A stretch of DNA of 64,000 nucleotides from Bin80 sp965261255. GTDB taxonomy: Bacteria > Bacteroidota > Rhodothermia > Rhodothermales > Bin80. A program made the translations under genes and the position numbers. Numbering within the stretch: position 1 is the first letter of the stretch; every line of letters starts with the position of its first letter. Shown here in pieces: positions 37,166 to 47,378 of this stretch. The DNA lies in assembly GCA_965261255.1 (NCBI GenBank), contig CBDHCQ010000004.1:1-64000 (forward strand), read 5' to 3'. Below the pieces are notes generated by a model. It had not been told where the DNA came from. It saw only the letters and a program-made list of their open reading frames with translations, and did not search any database.

Positions 37166-38254
37166 TCAATTGCCCGTAAGCGCTTCAAGGAAACCCTCAT
37201 AGGCTGGCTTGGGTCTGTAGGCTGCATCGAACAGTAGACCCCACTCTGGATTACCCCAGAATTCAATCAACCAACTCTCTGGATCACGTAATCCCCACCA
37301 TGTGATTGCAAATTTATTGGCTTCCGGCAGGTCCATGAAGGCAGTTACGACATCCTTTACGCGTTGCTTCTGTAGGTCACTTCGTAGAGTCGTGAGCTCA
37401 GACAGATCACCCTGGGGGTTGACGCGGACATCCATTTCAGAGATATGAATCAGAAGACCTCGTTGAACTATGGCATCCATCACTGCAACAATATTGTTCA
37501 AGGGAGGGGTGTTATAGGTGATATGCATCTGCAGCCCAATGCCGTCAATCGGTATGCCACGGGTTTGAAGGTCATCTACCAGGGACAGCATCGCGTCTCG
37601 TTTTGCGGCATCCCAGATCGTACCGTAGTCGTTATAGAAAAGCAATACATCGGGGTCTGCGTCCCTGGCATACTGGAACAACCGGGCTATGTAGTCTGGC
37701 CCCATTCGTCGGCGAAACACTGAATTGCGCAGGGCTCCCGATCCATCTTCAAAGGCTTCATTAATCACATCCCAGCTTACGACATCATCTTTGTAGCGTC
37801 CGACGACATTTGTGATGTAATTCTTGACGGCGTCCTCAAACTCAGCATCGGTCCCGCTAAAATACTCTAGCCAGGATGGGGTGGACTGGTGCCAGACCAG
37901 TGTATGGCCGTGGACCTGCATGTCATTTTCTTTTGCAAAGTCAACCAATGCGTCGGTGGGGCCCCAGACGTAGTTTCCCGAAGGATCTGTCATGTGCCGC
38001 ATTTTCATCTCATACTCAGCAGTCACGCTGTTGAATACGGTGCGGACGACCTGTGAGTGGGGCGCAGAACTCAATCGGTTTGATTGTAGCGCAACCCCCA
38101 CAGGAAAGGGGGCCACGGAGCGCAGCGGCGTGTATTCGTTACTGGGTTCGGGCTCCTGCACTGCGACTGAGTTGTCTTTGCAGCCGAGAGCAAGTATGGC
38201 CCAGAAGAGGAGAAGAAACAATCTCGAATGTATACAATTGATAATAACTCTCAT
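37166..38254 (-). CDS. GH10 endo-1,4-beta-xylanase lipoprotein
   Basis: 362 residues with a lipobox at Cys25 (ILALGC), so it is membrane anchored. The glycoside hydrolase family 10 TIM barrel is complete. FNSVTAEYEMKMRHM and HGHTLVWHQSTPSWL build the subsites, the acid/base Glu166 is in SWDVINEAFEDG and the nucleophile Glu273 in IHISEMDVRVNP. GH10 enzymes cleave beta-1,4-xylan. It is a single gene between the restriction operon and a divergent PSD1-type gene. Not part of an obvious SusCD locus. Confidence 0.95.
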   Translation of the reverse strand: MRVIINCIHSRLFLLLFWAILALGCKDNSVAVQEPEPSNEYTPLRSVAPFPVGVALQSNRLSSAPHSQVVRTVFNSVTAEYEMKMRHMTDPSGNYVWGPTDALVDFAKENDMQVHGHTLVWHQSTPSWLEYFSGTDAEFEDAVKNYITNVVGRYKDDVVSWDVINEAFEDGSGALRNSVFRRRMGPDYIARLFQYARDADPDVLLFYNDYGTIWDAAKRDAMLSLVDDLQTRGIPIDGIGLQMHITYNTPPLNNIVAVMDAIVQRGLLIHISEMDVRVNPQGDLSELTTLRSDLQKQRVKDVVTAFMDLPEANKFAITWWGLRDPESWLIEFWGNPEWGLLFDAAYRPKPAYEGFLEALTGN

Positions 38255-38301
38255 TAGTTTCCGCTGTAATTTATATAGGCGCGCGCATTAAGCGAATAGC
38301 C

Positions 38302-41292
38302 ATGAATGGTCAAGTAGTTTACCGCCTCGCCTTCTGCATTGTTGCCGTGTTTGCAATCTTGTTGCAGGGGTGTACCCGTTCAGAATTGGGGCACGATCTA
38401 CCTGACAAGGTAGATTTCAATTATCATGTACGGCCCATTCTGTCGAATACCTGTTACGTGTGCCATGGGCCTGACATCAGCACCAGGGAAGCGGAATTAC
38501 GTTTGGATACCTACGATGGCGCAACTGCCCGGCGTGAAGGCGGGCAAGCTATTGTGCCTGGTAATGCAAAACGCAGTTTGCTCATTCAGCGCGTCAGTAA
38601 TCACGATCCGGAGGAGCGCATGCCTCCGCCTCAGATAAACAAGATACTCACTGATTACGAAATCGCACTTCTTTCCAAATGGATTGATCAGGGCGCGGAA
38701 TACAAGACTCATTGGGCTTTGATTCCGCCGGAAAGTCCGCCGGATGAGGCTACAATAGATGCATTTTTGCAGGCAGACATTGAAAGAAGTGGCATTCAGC
38801 CTGCGGACTTGGCGTCGAGGGCCAGTCTGATTCGACGTGCGTCTTACGTGTTGACCGGGTTGCCTCCCTTACCAAAGGACGTTGAGGCATTTGAGAAAGA
38901 TGAATCTCCTGATGCCTATGAACGGGTATTGGATACCCTCCTGGATTCTCCCGCGTTTGGAGAGCGCTGGGCGCGTCACTGGATGGATCTGGTACGTTAT
39001 GCGGAAGCAAAAGGGCATGAGTTTGATTTTACAATTCAGGGTGCGTGGCAGTACAGGGATTACCTGATCCGGGCCTTCAACGAGGATGTTCCCTACGACC
39101 AGTTTATACTGGAACACCTTGCAGGAGATGTTCTAAAGGAGCCCAGACGCAATTCAAAAGAGGGGTTTAACGAGTCCGTTATTGGGACCGCGTACTTCGC
39201 ACTCGGAGAGGGAAAGCACAGTCCGGTTGATACGCGCATTGATGAAGCTGAGCGCATAGACAACATTATTGACGTGACCACCAAAACATTTCAGGGGTTA
39301 ACCGTAGCCTGTGCGCGTTGCCACGACCATAAGTTTGATCCAATTCCGACCACGGATTTCTACTCGCTATACGGCATTATTGAGAGTGCTCGATTTACGC
39401 CTGTTCCCATTCTGTCGGAAGGTTATCTGGCCGGGTTGCGCTCGCTGATTGATTTCAATAAGACGTCGCGCCAGGATATTGCGAACCGGTGGCAGTCATC
39501 CCTAGGCGTGGTTCCAGCCGTTCCGGCTAGTATGACAAAAAATCCGCCGACCTTACGGGATACAACCGGATCGTGGGAGCTACTGGGCGATTTTCGGGAC
39601 GGAGCGTTTGATGCGTGGTTCACGGACGGTGCGGCGTTTGAAGGTGGCACCTCTCACGGTCCCCCCGTGATAGAGGATGCCCGATTGGTGCAGCTTTCTG
39701 AGGGAGTGGCGAGCAGCCAGCATATATCAAAGGGTATTCCAGGGGCACTGCGGTCACCCACTTTCACTATAGCCCATGATACGATCACGGTCATGGCAAA
39801 AGGCTATAAGTCAGCGCTGCGACTTGTGGTTGATAATTTTCAGCTTATACGAGCTCCGATTCACGGCGAGCTTAGTCAAGAACTCAGCAGTGATGAGTTA
39901 AAACCCTATCGGTTCCCATTGGATTTGTGGCAGGGGCATAAAGCCTATATAGAGTTACTTGTCGGGTTCTATGACCAGACAGTATTTCTTACCGATCGGC
40001 ACACGCTGGTTGTTAATGATTCGTCCTACTTTGAAATTGCTTATGCCGTAGCCCACAATGAGGCTGCTCCCTCACTGCCGCGCCGGGAATTTGAAGAGGC
40101 CCCACTCCCGCAATCTGTAAGTGCCTGGGCTGCACAGAAAGCTAGTCCTGCACAGGTGTCAGCCATTAACCAGGCATTGGAATCCGGTGAGCTGGAGCGG
40201 CCACTAGTTAATGATGTGGTTCGTCAGGAACAGGAGATCAAACAGGCCATGCCCGCCGCGGAGTTTTTTATTGGTATGACTGAAGGGGATGTGGTTAAGA
40301 GTGCGGTCTTTGGGCGCGGCAACTATAAAACCCCTGTGGGGGACCCAGTACCGCATAGATTTTTGACCGCACTTGATCCTACCGGCAGTACTTTTAACAA
40401 GACGTCCAGCGGGCGACTGGAGTTCGCCGAGGCAATTATAGATCCTGCCAATCCTCTCACTGCACGTGTAATGGCAAACCGTTTGTGGCATCATGTTTTC
40501 GGGAGGGGGATTGTAAAAACTGTAGACAATTTTGGGGCGCAGGGGAGTCTTCCGACGCATCCAGAACTGCTTGATTATCTGGCATTGCGCTTTGTGGAGT
40601 TGGATTGGTCAATGAAATCCATGCTCCGAGAGATCCTGCTTTCGGAGGCTTTTCAGCGTTCTACTCAGCTCCCTGAAAATGCCGCTGAACTTGACCCCTC
40701 GAATCTACTGTTATCGCACTATCCTGTACGGAGGCTGGAGGCCGAGGCGATTCGTGATGGTATTTTGGCAGTGTCGGGATCGCTAGACACCACCATGTTT
40801 GGTCCGCCGGTACCGATTCATTTGACAGAATTTATGACGGGCAGAGGACGCCCCGCCGTTAACGGACCATTGGATGGAGATGGTCGGCGAAGTATCTACA
40901 TTGCTATACGCCGAAATTTTCTCTCACCGATGATGCTCGCCTTTGATATGCCGATCCCGTTCTCTACGTTCGGGGCTCGTAACTCCAGCAATGTGCCTGC
41001 ACAGTCCCTTACGTTGCTCAATGACGCGTTTGTTGCCGAGCAGGCTGTACATTGGGGAGACTCACTGGTGGAGCAACCCCATCTTGACATTGCGGATCGC
41101 GTGAGGCATATTTACTTAAGGGCGCTGTCCAGACTTCCAGACCCGAATGAGTTGCAGGAAGCTCAGGCCTTTATAGGTACAGAGGCCGAGGCACTTGGCC
41201 TGCAGTCCGCAGAGATCATGCATGCCGCAGAGCTCTGGGCGGCATATTGCCATGTGGTGTTCAATCAAAAAGAATTTATTTACATGATCTGA
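38302..41292 (+). CDS. Planctomycete-type cytochrome c / DUF1549 / DUF1553 lipoprotein (PSD1 family)
   Basis: 996 residues with lipobox Cys24 (ILLQGC). A heme-binding PSCyt1 domain has Cys51-Tyr-Val-Cys54-His55 (SNTCYVCHGPD) and extends to about 125. DUF1549 (PSCyt2) covers about 150-360 (SPAFGERWARHWMDLVRYAE; VACARCHDHKFDPIPTTDFY, a second CxxCH). A beta domain lies in the middle. DUF1553 covers about 700-960 (NPLTARVMANRLWHHVFGRG). This architecture is abundant in Planctomycetes and almost always sits next to DUF1501, as here. Its function is unproven; periplasmic oxidation of carbohydrates is suspected. Stop and next start overlap (TGATG). Confidence 0.95.
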   Translation: MNGQVVYRLAFCIVAVFAILLQGCTRSELGHDLPDKVDFNYHVRPILSNTCYVCHGPDISTREAELRLDTYDGATARREGGQAIVPGNAKRSLLIQRVSNHDPEERMPPPQINKILTDYEIALLSKWIDQGAEYKTHWALIPPESPPDEATIDAFLQADIERSGIQPADLASRASLIRRASYVLTGLPPLPKDVEAFEKDESPDAYERVLDTLLDSPAFGERWARHWMDLVRYAEAKGHEFDFTIQGAWQYRDYLIRAFNEDVPYDQFILEHLAGDVLKEPRRNSKEGFNESVIGTAYFALGEGKHSPVDTRIDEAERIDNIIDVTTKTFQGLTVACARCHDHKFDPIPTTDFYSLYGIIESARFTPVPILSEGYLAGLRSLIDFNKTSRQDIANRWQSSLGVVPAVPASMTKNPPTLRDTTGSWELLGDFRDGAFDAWFTDGAAFEGGTSHGPPVIEDARLVQLSEGVASSQHISKGIPGALRSPTFTIAHDTITVMAKGYKSALRLVVDNFQLIRAPIHGELSQELSSDELKPYRFPLDLWQGHKAYIELLVGFYDQTVFLTDRHTLVVNDSSYFEIAYAVAHNEAAPSLPRREFEEAPLPQSVSAWAAQKASPAQVSAINQALESGELERPLVNDVVRQEQEIKQAMPAAEFFIGMTEGDVVKSAVFGRGNYKTPVGDPVPHRFLTALDPTGSTFNKTSSGRLEFAEAIIDPANPLTARVMANRLWHHVFGRGIVKTVDNFGAQGSLPTHPELLDYLALRFVELDWSMKSMLREILLSEAFQRSTQLPENAAELDPSNLLLSHYPVRRLEAEAIRDGILAVSGSLDTTMFGPPVPIHLTEFMTGRGRPAVNGPLDGDGRRSIYIAIRRNFLSPMMLAFDMPIPFSTFGARNSSNVPAQSLTLLNDAFVAEQAVHWGDSLVEQPHLDIADRVRHIYLRALSRLPDPNELQEAQAFIGTEAEALGLQSAEIMHAAELWAAYCHVVFNQKEFIYMI

Positions 41293-42740
41293 TGAAAGGT
41301 CCACACAGGTTAACGTGTCGAATGACACGTCGAGAAATGCTTACCATGTGTCGCAACGGATTCGGCGGTGTGGCACTAATGGGGCTTATGGGAAGTTCTG
41401 CCTTTGGCGATATCATTAAGCAAGTTGCCCCATCGGGGCCTCACCCATTGGCTCCGCGCCCGAGCGATTTGGTCCCCAAGGCAAGGAGCATCATATTCCT
41501 GTACATGGACGGTGGCGTGTCACAGGTTGACAGCTTTGATCCCAAGCCGCGCCTTGCCAGAGAGCATGGGCAGAGCCCGTACGACAAGTTTACGGTTGAT
41601 GCTACTCAATTCAACAGTATTGGCACAATCCTTAAAAGTCCATGGGATTTTCGGCGCTATGGCGAGAGCGGTATAGAGGTGAGTGATCTCTTCCCGCATG
41701 TAGGTGAATGCGTGGATGATCTTGCAATCATCCGATCTATGGTAGCGGATTTTCCAGAGCATACGAATGCCAACTATTTTCTTCACACAGGAATAGGGAT
41801 CCAAGGACGTCCTTCCATGGGAGCCTGGATAAACTATGGACTTGGAACCGAGAACCAGGATCTGCCAGGTTATGTAGTCCTGGATGGTGGACTGATTCCG
41901 CCGGGGGGTCTGGACAATTTTAACAGTGGATTCCTGCCTGCGTCGTATCAGGGATCAATTTTCAGGGCCGGTGACACTCCCTTGGCGAATATTGAGCCCA
42001 AAGAGCCGACTTCGGAGCTACAGCGACGCAAGTTGAATCTTATGAGCCGAACGGACAATCATTTGCTTGGTCGTATTGGTAATTCTGATCAGGTGGAATC
42101 AGCAATCACCAATTATGAGTTGGCCTATCGGATGCAGGCTTCGGTTCCAGAACTGACCGACCTTTCAGGTGAAACAGAGGCGACAAAGAAGTTGTATGGG
42201 TTGGATTCAAGTGAACCTGACACACGTATTTATGCTGCGCAGTGCTTGCTGGCCAGACGACTGGTTGAGCGCGGCGTGCGGTTTATTGAGTTAACCTGTC
42301 CAAATGTGAAGGCTGATAGATGGGATCAGCACGCAAACCTCAAAGACGGCCATGAGCGCAACGCCCTTGCAGTAGATCAGCCCATAGCAGGCCTGATCAA
42401 AGACTTAAAGGCACGTGGTATGTTTGAGGATACTCTCGTGATTTGGGCCGGGGAATTTGGACGAACCCCCTTTGCACAGGGTACCGACGGAAGAGACCAT
42501 AACCCGTCGGCATTCAGCATTTGGCTGGCGGGGGCAGGAATCAAAGGAGGTACTGTGTACGGGGCTACCGATGAGTATGGCTATCGGGCCATTGAAAACG
42601 TGACCACGATCCATGATTTACATGCAACCATGTTGCACCTGTTGGGTCTGGAGCATGAACATCTCACATATCGCTTCAGTGGACGCGATATCCGGCTCAC
42701 AGATGTAGGTGGAAATGTCATCAGAGGGATTCTCGCCTGA
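41292..42740 (+). CDS. DUF1501 family protein (sulfatase-like fold, Tat-type leader)
   Basis: About 482 residues from ATG 41292; 41322 is an alternative that starts directly at the Tat-like motif MTRREMLTMCRNGFGG. Export is therefore likely. The DUF1501 core is clear: SIIFLYMDGGVSQVDSFDPK, RSMVADFPEHTNANYFLHTG, VIWAGEFGRTPFAQG and GRDHNPSAFSIWLAG. The fold is related to the alkaline phosphatase/sulfatase superfamily but lacks the formylglycine motif. It is the constant partner of the PSD1 cytochrome gene, whose stop it overlaps. Biochemical role unknown. Confidence 0.94.
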   Translation: MKGPHRLTCRMTRREMLTMCRNGFGGVALMGLMGSSAFGDIIKQVAPSGPHPLAPRPSDLVPKARSIIFLYMDGGVSQVDSFDPKPRLAREHGQSPYDKFTVDATQFNSIGTILKSPWDFRRYGESGIEVSDLFPHVGECVDDLAIIRSMVADFPEHTNANYFLHTGIGIQGRPSMGAWINYGLGTENQDLPGYVVLDGGLIPPGGLDNFNSGFLPASYQGSIFRAGDTPLANIEPKEPTSELQRRKLNLMSRTDNHLLGRIGNSDQVESAITNYELAYRMQASVPELTDLSGETEATKKLYGLDSSEPDTRIYAAQCLLARRLVERGVRFIELTCPNVKADRWDQHANLKDGHERNALAVDQPIAGLIKDLKARGMFEDTLVIWAGEFGRTPFAQGTDGRDHNPSAFSIWLAGAGIKGGTVYGATDEYGYRAIENVTTIHDLHATMLHLLGLEHEHLTYRFSGRDIRLTDVGGNVIRGILA

Positions 42741-43000
42741 GGTTGGCTTGCAACGGTACAAGAAGGTTGAAAAGAGAATCATATACCTCACTGCTCGTAC
42801 CTCGCGGTAGCAGGTATGCCAATTCCACGGTTCACGGATGTGCCAGTAGCAAGCTGCTCGCCACGCGGCTCTGTCTAGTCTGCAGGATTCGTGTGGCCTC
42901 AACTCAGGTGATAACGACTCCGGGGCCGTAATGACTGAAAGGCTCCAAAGATGGTAATATTCCATAAGTTTACCCGAGCAAGAGACAGAATACTTCGTAC

Positions 43001-43753
43001 ATGAATTTGGAAGGACGTGTAGCACTGGTTACGGGCAGTACAACCGGTCTTGGTAAAGCGATGGCACACGCGCTGGCTCGTTCGGGAGCTACCGTTGCCC
43101 TCAACTATGCGAACAATGAAGTGCGGGCACTACGCTCCTTGGCCGAGTTTGAGGCTGCGGGCACCCGCGCAATGTTGTTCAGATCCGATGTATCGGAAGA
43201 ACAAGGTGTTCGTACGCTGGTTTCGCAGGTTTCAAAGAAACTGGGTCCTATTGATATCTTGATACCGAATGCGACTCCCGATCAGCCGCAACGGCGGATT
43301 GAGGATTATTCGTGGCAGGACTACGAGCAGATGCTGGATTTTTTTGTGAAGAGTCCATTCTTGCTGACGAAGGCCTGTATCCCCCACATGAAGCAACAGC
43401 GGTGGGGGCGCATTATTAATATCATCAGCGAGGTTTTTTCGTTGGGGGTTGCGCCGTTCACGGCTTACGCAGCTGCTAAAGGAGGGCAGGTGGGGCTTTC
43501 GCGTAGTCTTGCAACCGAGCTTGCACCGTATGGGATAACGGTGAATATGATTTCTCCAGGATGGGTTCCGGTTGAGCGCCACCAATCGGAGTCACAGTCA
43601 AAGAAGGATGGTTATCTACGGACAGTGCCTGTGGGTCGCTGGGGAACCCCGGATGATGTTGCCGCCGCAGCCTGTTATTTCGCAAGTAATGAAGCTGGTT
43701 TTGTGACGGGACAGTTCGTTACGGTGAACGGCGGGCGCTCATATGGTCTATAG
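43001..43753 (+). CDS. SDR family oxidoreductase (FabG-like)
   Basis: A 250-residue short-chain dehydrogenase. The cofactor motif is ALVTGSTTGLGKAMAHAL, the IPNAT block sits where NNAG is usual, the catalytic Ser is in INIISEVFSLG, and Tyr-Lys are in AYAAAKGGQVG. The C-terminal FVTGQFVTVNGG is standard. Residues favour NADP use, but this is not certain. It lies three bases before the ABC importer genes, so the substrate is probably a sugar or polyol that they bring in, rather than an acyl-ACP. Confidence 0.93.
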   Translation: MNLEGRVALVTGSTTGLGKAMAHALARSGATVALNYANNEVRALRSLAEFEAAGTRAMLFRSDVSEEQGVRTLVSQVSKKLGPIDILIPNATPDQPQRRIEDYSWQDYEQMLDFFVKSPFLLTKACIPHMKQQRWGRIINIISEVFSLGVAPFTAYAAAKGGQVGLSRSLATELAPYGITVNMISPGWVPVERHQSESQSKKDGYLRTVPVGRWGTPDDVAAAACYFASNEAGFVTGQFVTVNGGRSYGL

Positions 43754-43756
43754 TCG

Positions 43757-44788
43757 ATGATACACAAAATTCCAATGCTTCAACAAGCAAGTTATTATGT
43801 TCGTTGTGCGGTGATCGGGTTCCTGGTGCTCTTTCTGGCCGCCTGTGGATCCTCGGACGAAGCTGATCGCCCCGAAGTTGGCTTTGTCACAAATGGTATT
43901 GCATCTTTCTGGACGATTGCGGATCGCGGCGCTAACGCAGCCGCGGAAGCGTTTGATGTAGATGTATCGGTCATGATGCCCCCGGATGGTCCATCGGGGC
44001 AGAGCCGGATGGTTCAGAGCCTTTTAGCCCGAGGGGTGGACGGGATTGCAATCAGCCCGTCTGATCCCGCCAATCAAGCGGGACTCCTCAGTGAAATCGC
44101 ACAAAACACTTACCTCATCACGCACGATTCGGACGCTCCGGAAAGCCAGCGTTTAGTGTATGTGGGGATGGATAACTATGAGGCTGGACGGATGTGTGGT
44201 CAATTGTTGAAGGAAGCCATGCCCGAGGGAGGTGAAGTTGTGCTTTTTATTGGTTTGCTGGGCCAGCTTAATGCGGATCTACGACGTCAGGGAGTCATTG
44301 ATGAACTCATGGACCGCAGTCATGATAACAGTCGACGCGATCCGGTTGATCGGGTTATCGCAAACGAGCGCTATACAGTTCTGGATACGCGAGTTGATCA
44401 GTTTGACTTTGCGCGTGCGAAGGGACAGGTAGAAGACGCGTTGGCACGATATCCAGAGCTGGATGCAATGGTTGGCCTTTTCGTGTATAATCCACCTCAA
44501 ATATTGGAGGCTGTACGTGAGGCTGGAAAGCTGAATGAGATTACCATTGTTGGTTTTGATGAGGATGATATAACGTTACAGGCCATCCGTGATGGTGAGA
44601 TTGTTGGAACAGTGGTTCAAAACCCCTATCGGTACGGGTATGAGTCTGTTCGTGTACTGGCATCACTTGCACGCGGTGATCAGTCGGTAATTCCCGAGAA
44701 CCAGTTTATAGACATTCCCGCACGGCGCATCACTGCAGACAACGTAGATGTTTTTGAGGCCGAACTGAGGGATCTCATCGGCAACTAA
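43757..44788 (+). CDS. Ribose-type ABC transporter substrate-binding lipoprotein
   Basis: 343 residues with a lipobox Cys30 (LVLFLAACG); in FCB bacteria this would be anchored to a membrane facing the periplasm. The periplasmic-binding-protein type 1 fold is clear: VGFVTNGIASFWTIADRGAN, GVDGIAISPSDPANQAGLL, THDSDAPES, YVGMDNYEAGRMCGQLLKEA and ITIVGFDEDDITLQAIRDGE. It belongs to the RbsB family that binds pentoses, hexoses or inositols. It is followed five bases later by the ATPase gene. The specific sugar cannot be read from the sequence. Confidence 0.93.
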   Translation: MIHKIPMLQQASYYVRCAVIGFLVLFLAACGSSDEADRPEVGFVTNGIASFWTIADRGANAAAEAFDVDVSVMMPPDGPSGQSRMVQSLLARGVDGIAISPSDPANQAGLLSEIAQNTYLITHDSDAPESQRLVYVGMDNYEAGRMCGQLLKEAMPEGGEVVLFIGLLGQLNADLRRQGVIDELMDRSHDNSRRDPVDRVIANERYTVLDTRVDQFDFARAKGQVEDALARYPELDAMVGLFVYNPPQILEAVREAGKLNEITIVGFDEDDITLQAIRDGEIVGTVVQNPYRYGYESVRVLASLARGDQSVIPENQFIDIPARRITADNVDVFEAELRDLIGN

Positions 44789-44793
44789 GCAAG

Positions 44794-46341
44794 ATGCGTG
44801 TGCCTGGGGAGATGCCGCTACTTGAGGTTCGGGGGATTACAAAGCGGTTTCCTGGGACGCTCGCGCTTGATTCTGTGGATTTGCGTGTTGGGTACGGGGA
44901 GGTTGTTGCGGTTATTGGCGAGAATGGGGCTGGTAAGAGCACACTGATGAACATCTTGGCAGGTGTGCTCTTACCCGACGAGGGTACGATCCATCTGGAT
45001 GGTCAGATTCATCAGTTTGCATCTGTAAAGCAGGCACATGCTGCAGGCATTGCGCTGATTCACCAGGAGCTCAGTCTGCTTCCAAACTTGAGTGTCGCCG
45101 CGAATTTATATCTGGGTCGTGAACCAGCCCGTGCAGGCTGGATCAATAAAGAAACACTTCGCACACAGGCACTAAGATATCTGGAGCGTGTGGGCCTCAA
45201 GTGTGATCCACAAACACTGGTTGCTGCACTCCCAATAGGTCAACGACAGTTAGTAGAAGTAGCCCGTGCATTAGCGTCCAATGCACGGCTTCTGATCATG
45301 GATGAACCGACTTCAAGCCTAGCGGAAGAGGAAGCCGAGGTATTGTTTGATGTGATTCGTGAGTTACAGGAACGGGGGGTAAGCATATTGTACGTGTCTC
45401 ATCGACTACGGGAGGTGATGTCGATTGCTGATCGTGTAGTTGTACTTCGTGACGGGCAAGTCACCGGAAAACTAGCACAGGAATCTGTCACACGGGATGA
45501 AATGGTGAGGTGCATGATTGGGCGGAACGTAAGTCGTATCTATACTCGGAAGCGCAGTGAACCAGGTCCCGTGGTCATGCGAGTGGAACGTCTTGTTACA
45601 AGGAGTACGAAAAAACGAAGCCTGTCTTTTTGCCTGCGCGAAGGCGAGATCGTAGGACTTGCTGGGTTGGTTGGATCAGGGCGTACGGAGTTGCTTAGAA
45701 TACTCTTTGGTGTGGATATGCCGAAGAGCGGACTTGTTACCGTAGCCGGCCGGCCCGTTGAGTTGAAATCCCCTCGCCACGCCATTGCGGCCGGTATTGC
45801 ACTGGTTCCCGAAGATCGGGCGATGCAGGGCCTGATACTGGAAATGTCCACACAGCCCAATCTTAGCCTGGGAGCGTTGTATCGACATTATCTAGGTTGG
45901 AAGTTGCTGGATCGTACATGGGAGAAAGATGTGACAAAGAAAATGGTTAGCCAGTTGAATATCCAAGGTGTTCAGGCGAGTAAACCAACGCGTCACTTGT
46001 CCGGTGGTAACCAGCAAAAGGTCGTACTAGGTAAATGGCTCACGCTGCATCCTCACGTTCTGTTACTGGATGAGCCTACGCGCGGTATTGACGTGGGAGC
46101 GAAACAGGAGACTTACAAAGCGATTGACGAACTGGCTGCAAGCGGGATGGCAATCCTGTTGGTTAGCAGTGAGTCTGACGAAATCATTGCACTTTCTGAT
46201 CGCGTGCTGGTCATGCAGGATCATACCATAGTCGGAGAACTGGACCATACCGAACTCACCGAAAGGGCACTGATGCAACTGGCCACTGGATCGACCCACG
46301 AGTCCCTTATTGAAGAGGAAAGTACTGGGGAAATTGCATGA
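44794..46341 (+). CDS. Sugar ABC transporter ATPase (RbsA/MglA family, two ABC domains)
   Basis: 515 residues with two ABC cassettes, as in RbsA. The first has Walker A GENGAGKST and the signature replaced by LPIGQRQLVEVARAL, with LLIMDEPTSSL as Walker B. The second has a degenerate Walker A (GLVGSGRTEL), the signature LSGGNQQKVVLGKWL and LLLDEPTRGIDVG. The degenerate second P-loop is normal for this family. The cytoplasmic subunit powers uptake with the binding protein and permease on either side. Its stop overlaps the permease start by four bases. Confidence 0.95.
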   Translation: MRVPGEMPLLEVRGITKRFPGTLALDSVDLRVGYGEVVAVIGENGAGKSTLMNILAGVLLPDEGTIHLDGQIHQFASVKQAHAAGIALIHQELSLLPNLSVAANLYLGREPARAGWINKETLRTQALRYLERVGLKCDPQTLVAALPIGQRQLVEVARALASNARLLIMDEPTSSLAEEEAEVLFDVIRELQERGVSILYVSHRLREVMSIADRVVVLRDGQVTGKLAQESVTRDEMVRCMIGRNVSRIYTRKRSEPGPVVMRVERLVTRSTKKRSLSFCLREGEIVGLAGLVGSGRTELLRILFGVDMPKSGLVTVAGRPVELKSPRHAIAAGIALVPEDRAMQGLILEMSTQPNLSLGALYRHYLGWKLLDRTWEKDVTKKMVSQLNIQGVQASKPTRHLSGGNQQKVVLGKWLTLHPHVLLLDEPTRGIDVGAKQETYKAIDELAASGMAILLVSSESDEIIALSDRVLVMQDHTIVGELDHTELTERALMQLATGSTHESLIEEESTGEIA

Positions 46342-47315
46342 AAAAAATATTTGGGATACTCGGAGTGTTTGTTGCGGTGTTTGTGCTCACAGCGATCCTT
46401 GAGCCGAACTTTCTGACCGCCTACAATCTGCAGAATACGCTGCGGTGGACAGGTCTCTTCGGAATCATAAGTATTGGAGCAGCCTTTGTCATTATTACCG
46501 GTGGTATTGATCTGTCCACAGGTTCAGTCATTGCGCTAGTCGGTGTTCTTGTACCGATGTTGCTGGTCGATGTCGGTATGTCACTGGTACTCGTTCTGCT
46601 GATCTTGTTTGGCGTTCTCTTGGTTATGGGCATTTTTCACGGAGTTTTGGTGACTAAGCTCAACCTGCAGCCGTTTGTTGTGACATTGTGTGGATTACTG
46701 GTTTACCGTGGGCTTGCCCGCTGGCTTGCAGGTGATCAAACACAGGGTTTCGGTTCGGCTTTTGATGGTTTGCGACAATTGGCTATTGGCCGCATTCCTA
46801 TTGTCGGTGATTTTGGGCTTCCGATTCCGTTCGTGATCTTGATTGTGTTGGCTTTTTTATCCGCGGGATTTCTGCATAACACGGTTTGGGGACGCTACCT
46901 GTTGGCACTTGGATACAATGAGGAAGCTGCACGTTTTAGCGGGATCAACACGAGTCGGATGATCACGGTAGCCTATGTGATCGGCGTGATGACCGCTGGG
47001 TTTGGGGGGTTGCTGTTTTCGCTTGATGTGAATTCTATTCAGCCAGCCGTGCATGGTAATTTCTACGAGCTGTATGCAATCGCAGCAGCAGTTCTTGGAG
47101 GATGCAGTCTGCGAGGGGGCGAGGGATCCATTTTTGGTGTAGTGATCGGGGCAGCAGTGCTGCGCCTCCTTTACAATGCGATCAACATATTGGGTATACC
47201 AACACAGCTGGAGTTTGCTATTATTGGCACGGTTATCCTCGTGGGCGTTAGCACAGATGAGATTGTTCGCCGATTGGCGGCGCGCCATGAACTAAAGACA
47301 ACGCGTGACACATAA
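46338..47315 (+). CDS. Ribose-type ABC transporter permease
   Basis: 325 residues of the RbsC/BPD_transp_2 family with 8-10 membrane segments (for example IFGILGVFVAVFVLTAIL, LVPMLLVDVGMSLVLVL and the conserved GGIDLSTGSVIALVGV). Later blocks are NTVWGRYLLALGYNEEAARFSGI and AVLGGCSLRGGEGSIFGVVIG, diagnostic for the family. Translationally coupled to the ATPase. Forms the inner-membrane channel as a homodimer. Only one permease gene is present, as in the rbs system. Confidence 0.95.
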   Translation: MKKIFGILGVFVAVFVLTAILEPNFLTAYNLQNTLRWTGLFGIISIGAAFVIITGGIDLSTGSVIALVGVLVPMLLVDVGMSLVLVLLILFGVLLVMGIFHGVLVTKLNLQPFVVTLCGLLVYRGLARWLAGDQTQGFGSAFDGLRQLAIGRIPIVGDFGLPIPFVILIVLAFLSAGFLHNTVWGRYLLALGYNEEAARFSGINTSRMITVAYVIGVMTAGFGGLLFSLDVNSIQPAVHGNFYELYAIAAAVLGGCSLRGGEGSIFGVVIGAAVLRLLYNAINILGIPTQLEFAIIGTVILVGVSTDEIVRRLAARHELKTTRDT

Positions 47316-47378
47316 GTGCAGGTGACTAGTTCTTGCGTTGTATTTTTGAACCACACGAATTGTTAATCCGAAAATCAA

